64,000 nucleotides of DNA from Streptomyces sp. PKU-EA00015. GTDB lineage: Bacteria > Actinomycetota > Actinomycetes > Streptomycetales > Streptomycetaceae. This document shows, in pieces, positions 26,198 to 35,128 of this stretch; the stretch's first letter is position 1; every line of letters begins with the position of its first letter. Where the stretch lies: contig NZ_JABZEE010000035.1 of the NCBI RefSeq assembly GCF_013387495.1, positions 1 to 64,000 on the forward strand, in the 5' to 3' direction. Position numbers and translations under genes: made by a program. The notes under the pieces are model-generated. The model searched no databases, had not been told where the DNA came from, and saw only the letters and a program-made list of their open reading frames with translations.

Positions 26198-26225
26198 GGT
26201 GGGCACCCCTCGCGCGTGCCCACCC
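26198..26225. terminator. Bidirectional terminator between kinase operon and esxBA
   Basis: GGTGGGCA (198-205 of this kilobase, i.e. 26198-26205) pairs with TGCCCACC (26217-26224) around an 11-nt loop. It is centred in the 165-nt convergent spacer and can serve both the plus-strand kinase operon and the minus-strand esxBA transcript. Confidence 0.75.
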
Positions 26226-26248
26226 CTCGTGTCAACGACGTTCAGCGC

Positions 26249-26551
26249 CTAGGCGAAGTAGCTGGCGGCCTTCTTGTCGCCGCCCATGTAGTCGCCGCCT
26301 GCCTGCGCAACGACCTTGCCGATCTGCATGAGAGCCTGGTGGATGTCCGCGGCTTCCTTGTCCCACTTCTGCTGTTCCTGGACGTAGGCGGTGTGCGCCT
26401 CGCCCTCCCAGCCTGCGGCGACGCTGGCCATGGCCGTCTTGATTTCCCGCAGGTCCTCTTCGAGCTTCTTGGCCTGGTTGCCGAGCGTGGTCGCCGCCAT
26501 GTCGAGGCCGTCGTACTTGACGACGAGCTCGTCTCCCGAGTTCATGCCCAT
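26249..26551 (-). CDS. esxA: WXG100 secreted protein EsxA
   Basis: A 100-aa WXG100 protein, the canonical small type VII substrate that dimerises with EsxB. The helix-turn-helix hairpin is centred on W48-E-G50. Near the C-terminus Y88-M-G-G-D92 matches the YxxxD export signal. The N-terminus MGMNSGDELVVKYDG is characteristic of Streptomyces EsxA. The ATG follows GAGGGA. It lies 69 nt downstream of esxB, so the two are co-transcribed. Confidence 0.93.
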   Translation of the reverse strand: MGMNSGDELVVKYDGLDMAATTLGNQAKKLEEDLREIKTAMASVAAGWEGEAHTAYVQEQQKWDKEAADIHQALMQIGKVVAQAGGDYMGGDKKAASYFA

Positions 26552-26620
26552 GATTCCCTCATCTCACGTGTTGTTGTCATTCGGCATTGCAGGTGCCGAG
26601 ATCGAGTGCGCCCAGTGGTC

Positions 26621-26974
26621 CTAGAGGCCGCTGAGCCCCGACTTGGGAGCGGCACTGGTGCCGACACCGAGGTCGACGTTGATGGCCTGCACAGCAGCCC
26701 GGACGTCGTCTTCCGTGCCGTCCTTGATCTTCCGCGAGGTGCTCATCGCCTCGAGGAACTTCGCAAGGATGTTGCCGAGACGCACCATTGAGGTGTTGAT
26801 CTCCTGCTGCTTCGTGTTGAAGGCCCCGGCGCCGATACCCTTCCACTGGCCCTCAAGGCTGTCGATCGTGCCCTGAATCTGCTGGAGCTGCCCCTTGATC
26901 GAGTTGAACTTCTCGAAAAGGTGCTTCTCGAGCTGGATGACTTGCTGGTCTGAAAGCCGCTGGCCCTGTGACAC
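26621..26974 (-). CDS. esxB: WXG100 secreted protein EsxB
   Basis: A 117-aa WXG100 protein with W44-K-G46 in the turn between two helices, the expected dimer partner of EsxA. It is longer than the usual 100 residues because of a C-terminal tail (after about residue 95) that is small-residue rich and contains no Tyr, hence no YxxxD signal. The GTG at 26972-26974 follows AAGGGA. The 118-nt spacer upstream carries direct and inverted repeats that may control the pair. Confidence 0.93.
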   Translation of the reverse strand: MSQGQRLSDQQVIQLEKHLFEKFNSIKGQLQQIQGTIDSLEGQWKGIGAGAFNTKQQEINTSMVRLGNILAKFLEAMSTSRKIKDGTEDDVRAAVQAINVDLGVGTSAAPKSGLSGL

Positions 26975-27019
26975 GGTTGCGTTTCCCTTCTGAACTACTG
27001 TTATGACCGGCTGGGTTGC

Positions 27020-27059
27020 GCTTCACCAGGTTGTGAGGTGAAGCCTGACTTGAGGTGAA
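27020..27059 (-). promoter_or_regulatory. Direct and inverted repeats upstream of esxB
   Basis: Read on the minus strand, the motif TTCACCTCA occurs twice (27051-27059 and 27034-27042) with 8 nt between copies. It is followed by the complement GGTGAAGC (27020-27027), which forms an 8-bp hairpin with 27037-27044. The element lies 46-85 nt before the esxB start and could be an activator/repressor site or a leader hairpin. A short GC hairpin at 27068-27083 next to the mycosin stop may terminate the upstream transcript. Confidence 0.45.
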
Positions 27060-27092
27060 GGTCTGAACGGGCCCCGAGGCCCGGCCGTTTGG

Positions 27093-28349
27093 TCAGGCGC
27101 TGCGACGCTTCCGTACGACGGCGAAGGCCCCGCCCCCGATCACCACCGCGGCGGCGATAGCGCCAATTACCCATCCGGGCAGGCTGCTGTCGTCCGAGGA
27201 CTCCGTACTGGAGCCTGCCACGGGGGCAGGGAAGTCGGGCTTGTCCTGGGGGGCTTGTGACGAAGCTGGTGCAGAAGCCTCGGGTGTGGCGGACGAGCCG
27301 GAAGCACCGCCGACCTTCTCGTTCGTGAGAGGGCTGATGCTCGGGTCGCCCGGCTTGCCGATGCCGCTGTTGATGTGGGCGGCGGGCCGGACGAGGCCGT
27401 GGCCGAGGTAGTTGCTGACCGTGCCCTTCTTCCAGTCCTCGCCGCGGCCGGCTGACTCGAACATGACGCGCAGGACCTGGTTCGCGGTCCAGTCGGGGTG
27501 CGCGGACCAGATGAGAGCGGCGGAGGCGGAGGCGAGGGCGGTGGCAGCGCTGGTGCCGCCGTCTCCGTCGCAGTAACGGGTGAAGCTGTCGTCGCACCAG
27601 CGTGGGATGTCGTTGCCAGGAGCCGCAAGGTCGACGAAGTCGCCGTGCTGGGAGTAGTCAGCTACTTGACCGTCAGCACCAGTTGCGGCGACAGCAACCG
27701 CCTCCGGATACATGGCTGGGTAGCTCTCCGGGTTACCCTTCTTCGCATCGTTTCCGGCTGCCGTGAAGAACAGCTTGCCCTTCTCCTGAGCGTATTTGAC
27801 GGCCTCCCGAACCGCAGAGCTGTAGTACTCGTTACCGAACGACGCATTGATGATCTTGGCATCGCTGTCAGCCGCTGCCTTGATCGCTTCTTCCATGTCG
27901 AAGGCATTGACCTTCTGTTCGTTCTGGAGTTCGGTGTCACTGGTCCGGAACGGAATGATCTTTGCTCCAGGTGCCAGCCCTTTGAGCCCACCACCTTGCC
28001 CCGTACCGGCGATAAGCTCGGCCATCGTCGTTCCGTGGCCCCGATAGTCGTCGGTTTCGTCGCCTTCGATCTCGGCGAGGTCCTTCCCCTTCAGCACCTG
28101 CCCCTTTAGGGATGACGTTGAAGGATTGACGCCCGAATCGATGACGGCAACCGTGATGCCTTCGCCCGTCGAGGTTTTCCAGATCTCCTCGGCTTGCATA
28201 GCGTCCAGATACCACTGCTTCGACTGAACGTCGACGGCCACCGCAGCCGACGCAGGCCCCGAGTAACCTGCTGTCAGCGCCACGACCACCGTCACAGTGG
28301 TGATCAGTCGTCGACGAAAACCCCGGTCTTCAACCATTCCTACCGTCAT
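27093..28349 (-). CDS. mycP: Mycosin, type VII secretion-associated subtilisin-like protease (1)
   Basis: A 418-aa S8 protease with a complete catalytic set: D71 (VIDSG), H105 (RGHGT), N200 and S267 (GGTSAAT). An N-terminal signal sequence (about 11-36) and one C-terminal membrane helix (about 390-411) followed by RKRRSA place the protease domain outside the membrane, as for mycosins. The frame is open further upstream; the ATG at 28347-28349 is preferred because GGGGAAGG precedes it, and it lies after the upstream gene's stop. An ATG 12 nt further in is the alternative. It directly follows the PPE-like gene. Confidence 0.9.
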   Translation of the reverse strand: MTVGMVEDRGFRRRLITTVTVVVALTAGYSGPASAAVAVDVQSKQWYLDAMQAEEIWKTSTGEGITVAVIDSGVNPSTSSLKGQVLKGKDLAEIEGDETDDYRGHGTTMAELIAGTGQGGGLKGLAPGAKIIPFRTSDTELQNEQKVNAFDMEEAIKAAADSDAKIINASFGNEYYSSAVREAVKYAQEKGKLFFTAAGNDAKKGNPESYPAMYPEAVAVAATGADGQVADYSQHGDFVDLAAPGNDIPRWCDDSFTRYCDGDGGTSAATALASASAALIWSAHPDWTANQVLRVMFESAGRGEDWKKGTVSNYLGHGLVRPAAHINSGIGKPGDPSISPLTNEKVGGASGSSATPEASAPASSQAPQDKPDFPAPVAGSSTESSDDSSLPGWVIGAIAAAVVIGGGAFAVVRKRRSA

Positions 28350-28375
28350 CCTGACTTCTGAACCTTCCCCAGCGC

Positions 28376-30136
28376 TTACTCGATCACCGGCGGCACGGGT
28401 CCACGCCGACGGTTGGCCCACGTCTCTTCGTCTTCCGTCAGGTGATCCGGGCGAGCCGTGCCCTCGCGGTCCTGATGGTCGTCTGCGCGCTGGCGCTGGT
28501 TTCCACGACCGGCCCCAGAAACCCTGCCTCCGGCGCCGTTCGCCCCGGTGCCGGGGCGCGCCCCAGTCCGCGGCGTCCCGACAACTCCGTTAGCGCTGGG
28601 AGTGCCCCGACCGACCGGCCGATTCGTCTTGTCACCGGTTCCGGCACCGACGACACCCGTCTGGCTGGGCCGCGCCGCGGAGGAACGGCCAGCGGCCGGA
28701 TTCTCCCCACCGACGACAGTGCCCCGAGGCAGGCGCGACCCAGTCGTACCACCCGTGGCCCGCTGCGGCTTGCCCCCGACGATTCCATCGCCACGGCCGC
28801 CGCGGGTACCTGCAGGACCGGTGTTGCGCCCGCTGATGGGCTGTCCCGTGCCGGTGGGCCGACCGACAACGGGCGGCTGGCCCTTGGTACCGCCGATGCC
28901 TTGCCGCATCGTGCTGGGAGGAGTCCCCACAACAGGAGGTCGGCCCGTCGGGTTGGCGCGCCCGGTGGCCTGGGCAGGAGCACGCCCCGGAGGGACTGCG
29001 TTCTTTCCTGCAGGTCCGGCAGTCCGCCCAGTCGTGGGATCGCCGGCCTTGCCGAAGCGCTCCAGCGGCTGCCTCGTGCCCGAGGGACCAGTCCTTCGGG
29101 GTTCGCCGGCCGGACCGAACCTGGGCGAGGTCCTGGACAGCGGGGGGGCGAAGTTCTCCGTCATGGGAGGCACGGGCGCCTGGGTGGTGGGGGGTGTTCC
29201 GGTCGTGGGGGAAGGCGGCGTCGCAGTGGGCGGCAGCGTCTTCACTGTGTCGATCTCCATGGAGGTCGAGTCCGGAACCGGCTGCGCCGTGCCCAGCGTC
29301 CCGGTCCGGGAGACTGTCTCGCTATCGCCACGCTCACCTGCACCGGTACGTTCCGTTACTGACTGCGACAACTTGCCACGGGGCTCCGTGGAACCGGAAT
29401 CCGCCCCTGGGTCCTTCCACCCCGACGGCTTGGGCACCGCCGCCTTGTACGCCGTCGGCGGCTCCGGCATCTTCTGGCTTGCCAGCGTCGACTGCGACAC
29501 CACGTAGTACGACCCCAGACGGTTCATCTGGTTGATGGCCTCCTGCCGGTCCTTCTCGACCTGCAGCGCCTTCTGGTACTCGGGGTTGTCCTGCCGCTTT
29601 TCCTCCGCCTTGAATTGCTCCGGCCGCTTCTGATCGGCAAGTGCACGGTTGTCGCGCGGCGGCATCGCGTTGCGCACCGATGCGAGCCCTGTACTGGCCA
29701 CCTTCATCTGGGCGCCGACGGCATTGGCGACTTTGGCGACACCCCATGCGTATCCGACGACACTGGAGCCGTACGCCTGGAAGGCCGTAGCTCCCTCGCC
29801 CTCCCACTCGGTGTTCTTGACGAACTCGTTCAGGTCCTTGGCCGCGCTGTTGATGGCGACCGTCGCCTTCTCCAGCGCCTCTCCGGCATGCTCCAGATCC
29901 GCGGGGTTGGCGCTCTGCACCAGGTCGATCAGGTGGTTGAGAGCCTCGCCGTCGAAGGCAGTCTCGCCCAAGGCGACGTAGCCCATACCAGGGCCGAAGA
30001 TGTCGACAAGGTCCGACGCGCGCGCCAAAAAGTCGATGCCGGCGTACTTCCCCTGGATCGAGGCGTCGTCCGCCTGCTGTTCCTGTTCCGGAGTCAGTTT
30101 CGGCTTCTCAGGCGTCGGCTGCTTCTCTTCACTCAT
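28376..30136 (-). CDS. PPE-like WXG secretion substrate with low-complexity tail
   Basis: A 586-aa protein. The N-terminal third is helical with W111-E-G113 in the turn of a WXG-type hairpin (NTEWEGEGATAF). From about residue 230 it becomes a long disordered Pro/Gly/Thr-rich region with many GTP/RPG/TGR repeats. This resembles mycobacterial PPE/EspB-like substrates, with a structured helical head and a flexible tail. No YxxxD/E signal was found at its head, so it may be exported with the helical protein encoded 3 nt upstream, which has one. It is followed immediately by mycosin 1. Confidence 0.75.
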   Translation of the reverse strand: MSEEKQPTPEKPKLTPEQEQQADDASIQGKYAGIDFLARASDLVDIFGPGMGYVALGETAFDGEALNHLIDLVQSANPADLEHAGEALEKATVAINSAAKDLNEFVKNTEWEGEGATAFQAYGSSVVGYAWGVAKVANAVGAQMKVASTGLASVRNAMPPRDNRALADQKRPEQFKAEEKRQDNPEYQKALQVEKDRQEAINQMNRLGSYYVVSQSTLASQKMPEPPTAYKAAVPKPSGWKDPGADSGSTEPRGKLSQSVTERTGAGERGDSETVSRTGTLGTAQPVPDSTSMEIDTVKTLPPTATPPSPTTGTPPTTQAPVPPMTENFAPPLSRTSPRFGPAGEPRRTGPSGTRQPLERFGKAGDPTTGRTAGPAGKNAVPPGRAPAQATGRANPTGRPPVVGTPPSTMRQGIGGTKGQPPVVGRPTGTGQPISGRNTGPAGTRGGRGDGIVGGKPQRATGGTTGSRLPRGTVVGGENPAAGRSSAARPSQTGVVGAGTGDKTNRPVGRGTPSANGVVGTPRTGARPGTGANGAGGRVSGAGRGNQRQRADDHQDREGTARPDHLTEDEETWANRRRGPVPPVIE

Positions 30137-30139
30137 CGG

Positions 30140-30634
30140 TCATCCCCCATATCCGCCACCGCTCTTGGCATCATTGCGAGGCGGCTGGGAACCGCCGGGC
30201 TTGTCGCCCTGCTCCTTCTCGCGGCGCTCCGCCTCACGCTCGAACGCGTCCCGCTCCTTGTCCAGGCGAGCCTGGATCTCGTGGAAGCGACGGCGCTCGT
30301 CCTCCTCCACGTTGTCGTAGCCGACATCGGCCGCGTGAACTCCGATCGTCAGCAGCTCGATCTGATCGCCCAGGTTCTTCGAGAGCGAAACGAGCGCCTT
30401 GTGGACGCGGTTGTACTCGTCGTGGAAGCCCTGCGCCTCGTGGAAGTTGCCACCGAACGACGCCCGCGTCACCCGCTCCACAGCGACCTTGGCCGCACCG
30501 CCGTCGCCGCCCTCCAGGTCCGCGAGCACGGCGTCGACCCGACGCCGGAACTTCTTCAACTCGCCTACCCCGCGCTTGAGGTCGGCTGCGCCCCCCGAGC
30601 CGCCCCCACCTTCTGCCGGAAGCACGATGCCCAT
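30140..30634 (-). CDS. Helical protein with YxxxE signal, partner of the PPE-like protein
   Basis: A 164-aa protein with a Gly-rich start, two long amphipathic helices and a charged coiled-coil-like tail (about 110-145) ending in a Gly/Pro-rich segment. It contains Y106-D-N-V-E110, matching the YxxxD/E type VII signal at the end of the second helix. There is no clear WXG. It is the first gene of a minus-strand operon with the PPE-like gene (3-nt gap) and mycosin 1. The layout resembles a PE/PPE pair in which the PE-like partner carries the export signal. Confidence 0.7.
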   Translation of the reverse strand: MGIVLPAEGGGGSGGAADLKRGVGELKKFRRRVDAVLADLEGGDGGAAKVAVERVTRASFGGNFHEAQGFHDEYNRVHKALVSLSKNLGDQIELLTIGVHAADVGYDNVEEDERRRFHEIQARLDKERDAFEREAERREKEQGDKPGGSQPPRNDAKSGGGYGG

Positions 30635-30831
30635 TCCTCCCCGTTTGCTTCACCTGTCATACATTGCGATCGTGGTGACTCGCCATCCACCGATTGCATC
30701 GGATACCACTCTAACCACCGGGTACGACAGCCCCAAGTGTCTTATCCATCACGGGACTTCAACGCTTCGGCGTGGTCACGCCGTGTGCGGCTGCAATCGT
30801 CACCGCCTTGTCACGATCTTGGCACAACCCC

Positions 30832-32073
30832 TCAGCCCGACGCCTCCCGCGCGACCCTTCGGCTCCTGCGACGGGAGTCCCGGAGCGCCACCGCCGAGCC
30901 CGCGATCGCCGCGACCACCACTCCCCCGCCGACCAACACATACGTCGCCAGTCGGGCGTTGCGCTGCTCCGGCGTCTCGCCCATGGGGAGTTCGGCCGGG
31001 GTCGGGGCCTCCGCGTTGGTCACGCCCTCGTGGGCGACCGGCTTCTCGATGGGCTTGTCGTCCTCGGTGAGGGCGCGGACCGGGTCGACCACTCCCCAGC
31101 CGACGAGGCGGTCATGACCGGCGATCGAGCGTTCCGCGGTCTGCTGGATCTGGGCGACGATCTGCTCCTGGGTCCAGTCGCCGTGCTTGGCCTTCACCAG
31201 GGCGGCCAGACCGGCGACGTACGGCGCGGAGAAGCTCGTGCCGCTGTCGGCGCAGTGGCCTCCGCCCGGCACGGTGGAGACCATGTCGACACCCGGTGCT
31301 GCCACACCCACGAAGTCGCCGGACTGGGAGAACTGGGCCCGTTCGTTGTTGCGGTCCGACGAGGCGACGGCGAGCACGCCGTCGTACGAGGCGGGGTAGG
31401 TGCGCTTGACGTTGCCGCCAAGGCCGTCGTTGCCCGCCGAGGCGACAACAACGATCTCCTTCGCCAGGGCGGAGTCCACGGCCTGCTTGAGCGCGGGTGC
31501 CGGTTCCACGGCGTTGGCCGTGTCCTGCGAGATGTTGATGACGTCGGCCTCCTCGTCGATCGCGTGCCGGATCGCCTGGGCCAGGGTCTCGGCGGTGCCG
31601 TGGCCCTCCGCGTCGTTCTGCTGGATCGGGATGACCGTGGCGTCCGGCGCCAGCCCGACGAAGCCGGTGCCCTTGACGGGGCGGGCGGCGATGATGCCGG
31701 CCACCTTGGTGCCGTGGCCCACCGTGTCCGTGGTGCCGTTCTCCTTGCCGCGCTCGATCTTGTTGCCGTTGTCGTCCTTGATGTTCTTCGGGATGAGGTT
31801 GATGCCGCTCCCGGTGTCCACGGCCTTTGTCAGCTGCGGGTTCTTGACATCGACGCCCGTGTCGATGACGGCCACCCGCACTCCCTTGCCCGTGGACTGC
31901 TTCCACAGCTCGTCCAGCAGGACGCGCTGGAGCGACCAGGGCCGGCCTTCGTACTTCTTCCCGGGAAAGGTGCACTGGGTGCTGTCCGCCGCCGCGGTGG
32001 TCACCGGCAGGCCGATGACCGTGAGAGCGGTGGCGGCCGCGACGGTGAGCAGGCGCCGGCTGGTGTTCGTCAT
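30832..32073 (-). CDS. mycP: Mycosin, type VII secretion-associated subtilisin-like protease (2)
   Basis: The second S8 protease of the locus is 413 aa with an intact triad: D71 (VIDTG), H120 (VGHGT) and S280 (GTSFSAP). An N-terminal signal sequence (about 5-29) and a C-terminal membrane helix (about 375-396) followed by an Arg-rich tail give the mycosin topology. The ATG at 32071-32073 follows TAGGAAG closely. It lies 14 nt after the eccB stop and so is co-transcribed with eccB, the usual genetic partner of the structural mycosin. Confidence 0.92.
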   Translation of the reverse strand: MTNTSRRLLTVAAATALTVIGLPVTTAAADSTQCTFPGKKYEGRPWSLQRVLLDELWKQSTGKGVRVAVIDTGVDVKNPQLTKAVDTGSGINLIPKNIKDDNGNKIERGKENGTTDTVGHGTKVAGIIAARPVKGTGFVGLAPDATVIPIQQNDAEGHGTAETLAQAIRHAIDEEADVINISQDTANAVEPAPALKQAVDSALAKEIVVVASAGNDGLGGNVKRTYPASYDGVLAVASSDRNNERAQFSQSGDFVGVAAPGVDMVSTVPGGGHCADSGTSFSAPYVAGLAALVKAKHGDWTQEQIVAQIQQTAERSIAGHDRLVGWGVVDPVRALTEDDKPIEKPVAHEGVTNAEAPTPAELPMGETPEQRNARLATYVLVGGGVVVAAIAGSAVALRDSRRRSRRVAREASG

Positions 32074-32087
32074 CTTCCTACCGGCCC

Positions 32088-33614
32088 TCACGAGCCCTGG
32101 GGCTGCCGCGCGGCCCCGGTCGACAGACGGGGCCCGGTGGGCAGGAAGGTCGACCATTCCGCGGGGATGGGCCGCGGGTCGACGCCCTTGTAACCGAGCC
32201 GGTTCTGGGCCTGTTGGGCTTCCGCCTGGCGCGCCTGCTTCTCCTCGGCCGAGCCGGAGGAGCCGATGCCGGAATCGTCGGTGGCGCTGTCGCCGTTGGA
32301 CTGCATCGCGTAGCGCAGCCCCGTGTCGGTCACGAGGAACAGGAAGCCGCTGCCGGTCGTGGAACCCTTGAACTGGCGGAAGAGCTGGCCGGATCCGGGC
32401 GTGACGTAGGCGCTGGTGGAGCCGGTGGGGAGCGTGGCCGGGAAGTCGGTGCCGGCCCAGGTGCTCAGTGTGGTCGTCCCGTTGTCGGCGTCCACCGATC
32501 GCAGGACGTTGCAAACGGTGTTCCTGCTGCCGGCGGCCGTGCTCGCCTCGTTGACGGGCACCGGTGCCGCCTGCGGCCACTTCTTGTCCTGGGCGAATGC
32601 CTGCCCCGGCTGGAAGGCGCCGCCGCTGACCGCGGTCGCCTCGCCGGCCTGGCCGAGGTCGACGAGCTGCCGGCTGTTGAGCAGCAGCTTGGCGGTGAAG
32701 TCCGACACGGGGGCGACCCGTCCCTGCAGGACGACGTACATCTGCTTCTTCGTGCCGCTCGTGGCGGACAGGACCATGCCGACCTTGTTGACCTGCGGGT
32801 CGAGCTCACCGGGGATGTTCGCAGGGGTGTTGACCTGCCCGGGGACGGTCGGGAAGGTGATGGTGTCGCCCTTGTGCAGGGTGGCGAGCCATGCCTCGGA
32901 CACCCGCTGTGCGGCGCGGTCCTGGCCCACCAGCTGGCGCAGCAGCAGTTCGTCCTTGTCCACGCGGTACGCCGTGCCCGTCGCGTCGACCACGTAGCGG
33001 GTCTTGTCGGGGCCTTCGACGTAGAGCAGTTCGCCGCCGGTCAGACGGTTCGCGCCTTCCGTCTTCTTCGCCTCGCGCTCGGCGAGGACGAACGCCGCCT
33101 TCTGGATCGCCCGGCCGCCCTCGCCCGGCCGTTCGCACACGGCCCAGCGCTTGGCCGCACCGGCTTCCTTGCTGTCGGGCAGACGGTCGGGGGCGTATGG
33201 GATGCCGAGCGTGGCACCGTGCGGGATCTTGCCGCTGTCGAGGACCGACTCGTCGACGTTGATGACCTTGCCCTTGTCCGGGTTGAGGAGGAGCTTGGCC
33301 GACGACATGTTAAGAACCGGGTGCAACTGGACTTTCTTGCCGGTCTTGAGCACGACATAACGAGTCGTCGACTTGCTGGCGATGATCACGTTCTCGCCCG
33401 GCTTGTTCCAGTCCTTGGGGGCGACCGGCTTGAACATCCCCCAGGCACCGAAGATCGCGAGGATCACCACACCGACGATGGTCCCGGGCAGTACCGCACG
33501 CAGCGGGCGCGGCGCACCTTCCTCGGATCCGGTCGCATTCGGCTGCACGAACTGCGCGATCAGCCTCCGCTTCGCGAAGGTGTAGGCGTTCAGTTCGTCC
33601 CGTCGTGATGCCAT
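32088..33614 (-). CDS. eccB: Type VII secretion protein EccB
   Basis: EccB is a core ESX membrane component with a large extracytoplasmic domain. The 508-aa protein begins MASRRDELNAYTFAKRR, the conserved EccB N-terminus, with one membrane helix at about 41-61. The long periplasmic-side domain shows the expected repeats and a Cys pair (VCERPG, TVCNVLRS). In-frame codons upstream (MSVGTWSP...) are possible, but the ATG at 33612-33614 fits the family start. It is divergent from eccE, and the 179-nt spacer contains TAGGGT at 33727-33732 as a possible -10 for eccE. Confidence 0.93.
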   Translation of the reverse strand: MASRRDELNAYTFAKRRLIAQFVQPNATGSEEGAPRPLRAVLPGTIVGVVILAIFGAWGMFKPVAPKDWNKPGENVIIASKSTTRYVVLKTGKKVQLHPVLNMSSAKLLLNPDKGKVINVDESVLDSGKIPHGATLGIPYAPDRLPDSKEAGAAKRWAVCERPGEGGRAIQKAAFVLAEREAKKTEGANRLTGGELLYVEGPDKTRYVVDATGTAYRVDKDELLLRQLVGQDRAAQRVSEAWLATLHKGDTITFPTVPGQVNTPANIPGELDPQVNKVGMVLSATSGTKKQMYVVLQGRVAPVSDFTAKLLLNSRQLVDLGQAGEATAVSGGAFQPGQAFAQDKKWPQAAPVPVNEASTAAGSRNTVCNVLRSVDADNGTTTLSTWAGTDFPATLPTGSTSAYVTPGSGQLFRQFKGSTTGSGFLFLVTDTGLRYAMQSNGDSATDDSGIGSSGSAEEKQARQAEAQQAQNRLGYKGVDPRPIPAEWSTFLPTGPRLSTGAARQPQGS

Positions 33615-33793
33615 CTGTTCGCTGTCCCTCTCCCCGCTGGGCGACCAGGTTCCCACACTCATCGTGACGGCCTGCCGTCGTGCCGCCCCTACTATGCCTG
33701 CTGGCGCTCGCGTCTCACTGCTCAGGTAGGGTGATCGCCCGGTCAACGCCCATAAGAATTTGGTTATTACGGACACGAGGGGGCAACGCGGCG

Positions 33794-35128
33794 ATGGGTA
33801 CGGCGACGCGTGCGCGGAACGGGCGGACCACCGGTCAGGCGCCTGACACTTCCCGACGGCAACGCAGCAACGCGCCCCGGGCGCAGGTTGCCCGGGGTGT
33901 CCCGGCAACAACTACTCTGCGCCCTCTGTCCCGTACGAGCCGGGTCGGCCCGCTGCAGCTGAGGCAGCTGGTCCTCGTGGAGTCGGCGCTGGCCCTCGTC
34001 GCCGTGGGCCTGGCCCTCGGCGGCCTCTGGCTCGTTCCCACATGCGTCGTCGCGGGTGCGCTCGTACTGCTCGCCGTGATCCGCCGCCGCGGGCACGCCC
34101 TCCAGGACTGGCTGTCGACGGCTCAGGCGTTGCGTGCGCGCAGGCGCAACACCGCACCGGCCGCGCCCGACACCGACGCATCCCTCGCCCCGGTCGCCGA
34201 GAGCGTCCCGGGTCTGCGGCCCTCGCCGTACGTCGACCGGAACCGCCGCACCATCGGCATGCTGGGCGACGGGAGCTTCCTGACCGCCGTGGTGCGCGTC
34301 GAGGCCAGCGGGTCGGCACTGCGGCCCGCGTTCGGTGCCCGTGCTCTGCCGCTGTCCCTGCTGGGCGACGCCCTGGCGGTCGACGACATCCAGGCCGAGT
34401 CGGTGCAGTTGGTGCAGCAGGTCCGCGCCGCACCCGCACCGCACCTTCCGCAGCAGTCGGTCGCCCGGCTCTCGTACGCGCCTCTGCAGGAGAAGACGGG
34501 CGCGCCCGCCCTGCGGATGACCTGGGTGGCGGTGAAGCTGGACCCCGAGCTGTGCCCGGAGGCCGTGGCGGCCCGCGGCGGCGGGTTCGAGGGGGCCCAG
34601 CGCTGCCTGGTCCGGGTGGCGGACCATGTCGCCAGCCGGATCACCGGCGCCGGTTTCCAGGCCGTCGTGCTGGACCAGGAGGAACTCAACTCCACCATGG
34701 CGACGGCCGCGTGTGCGAGCCCGCGGGCGGCGGCGCGTGCGGGCCGGCCCGACACCGCTCCGCAGCGGCGCACGACGGAGACCTCCCGCGTGTGGCGGTG
34801 CGACGACCGCTGGCACACGACCTACGCGGTCGGCCGCTGGCCCGAGCTCGGCCGGGGTGCGACCCCGCTGCCCAAGCTGGTCTCGCTGCTCACCGCCGTC
34901 CCCGCGTACGCCACCACCTTCAGCCTCACCGTCCGGCGCGGTTCGCGTCAGGGCACGATGGACATCGGTGGTCATGTGCGGATCACCGGCGGTTCCGACA
35001 CGGAACTGGTCGGTGTGCGCAGGGCGTTGGAGCAGGCGGCCCGGACCGCGAAGGTCGGCCTGCTGCGGCTCGACCGCGAACAACTGCCGGGTGTACTGGC
35101 GACCATGCCTCTGGGAGGTGCTCGGTGA
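33794..35128 (+). CDS. eccE: Type VII secretion protein EccE
   Basis: A 444-aa protein of the EccE family, a peripheral subunit of the ESX membrane complex. Two hydrophobic helices (about residues 58-76 and 79-97) are followed by a soluble domain with the EccE pattern (GDGSFLTAVVRVE, ALRMTWVAVKLDPELCPEA, WHTTYAVGRWPEL). The ATG at 33794 has GAGGGGG upstream; longer in-frame starts would run into the eccB promoter region. Its stop codon overlaps the next start (TGATG). Confidence 0.88.
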   Translation: MGTATRARNGRTTGQAPDTSRRQRSNAPRAQVARGVPATTTLRPLSRTSRVGPLQLRQLVLVESALALVAVGLALGGLWLVPTCVVAGALVLLAVIRRRGHALQDWLSTAQALRARRRNTAPAAPDTDASLAPVAESVPGLRPSPYVDRNRRTIGMLGDGSFLTAVVRVEASGSALRPAFGARALPLSLLGDALAVDDIQAESVQLVQQVRAAPAPHLPQQSVARLSYAPLQEKTGAPALRMTWVAVKLDPELCPEAVAARGGGFEGAQRCLVRVADHVASRITGAGFQAVVLDQEELNSTMATAACASPRAAARAGRPDTAPQRRTTETSRVWRCDDRWHTTYAVGRWPELGRGATPLPKLVSLLTAVPAYATTFSLTVRRGSRQGTMDIGGHVRITGGSDTELVGVRRALEQAARTAKVGLLRLDREQLPGVLATMPLGGAR

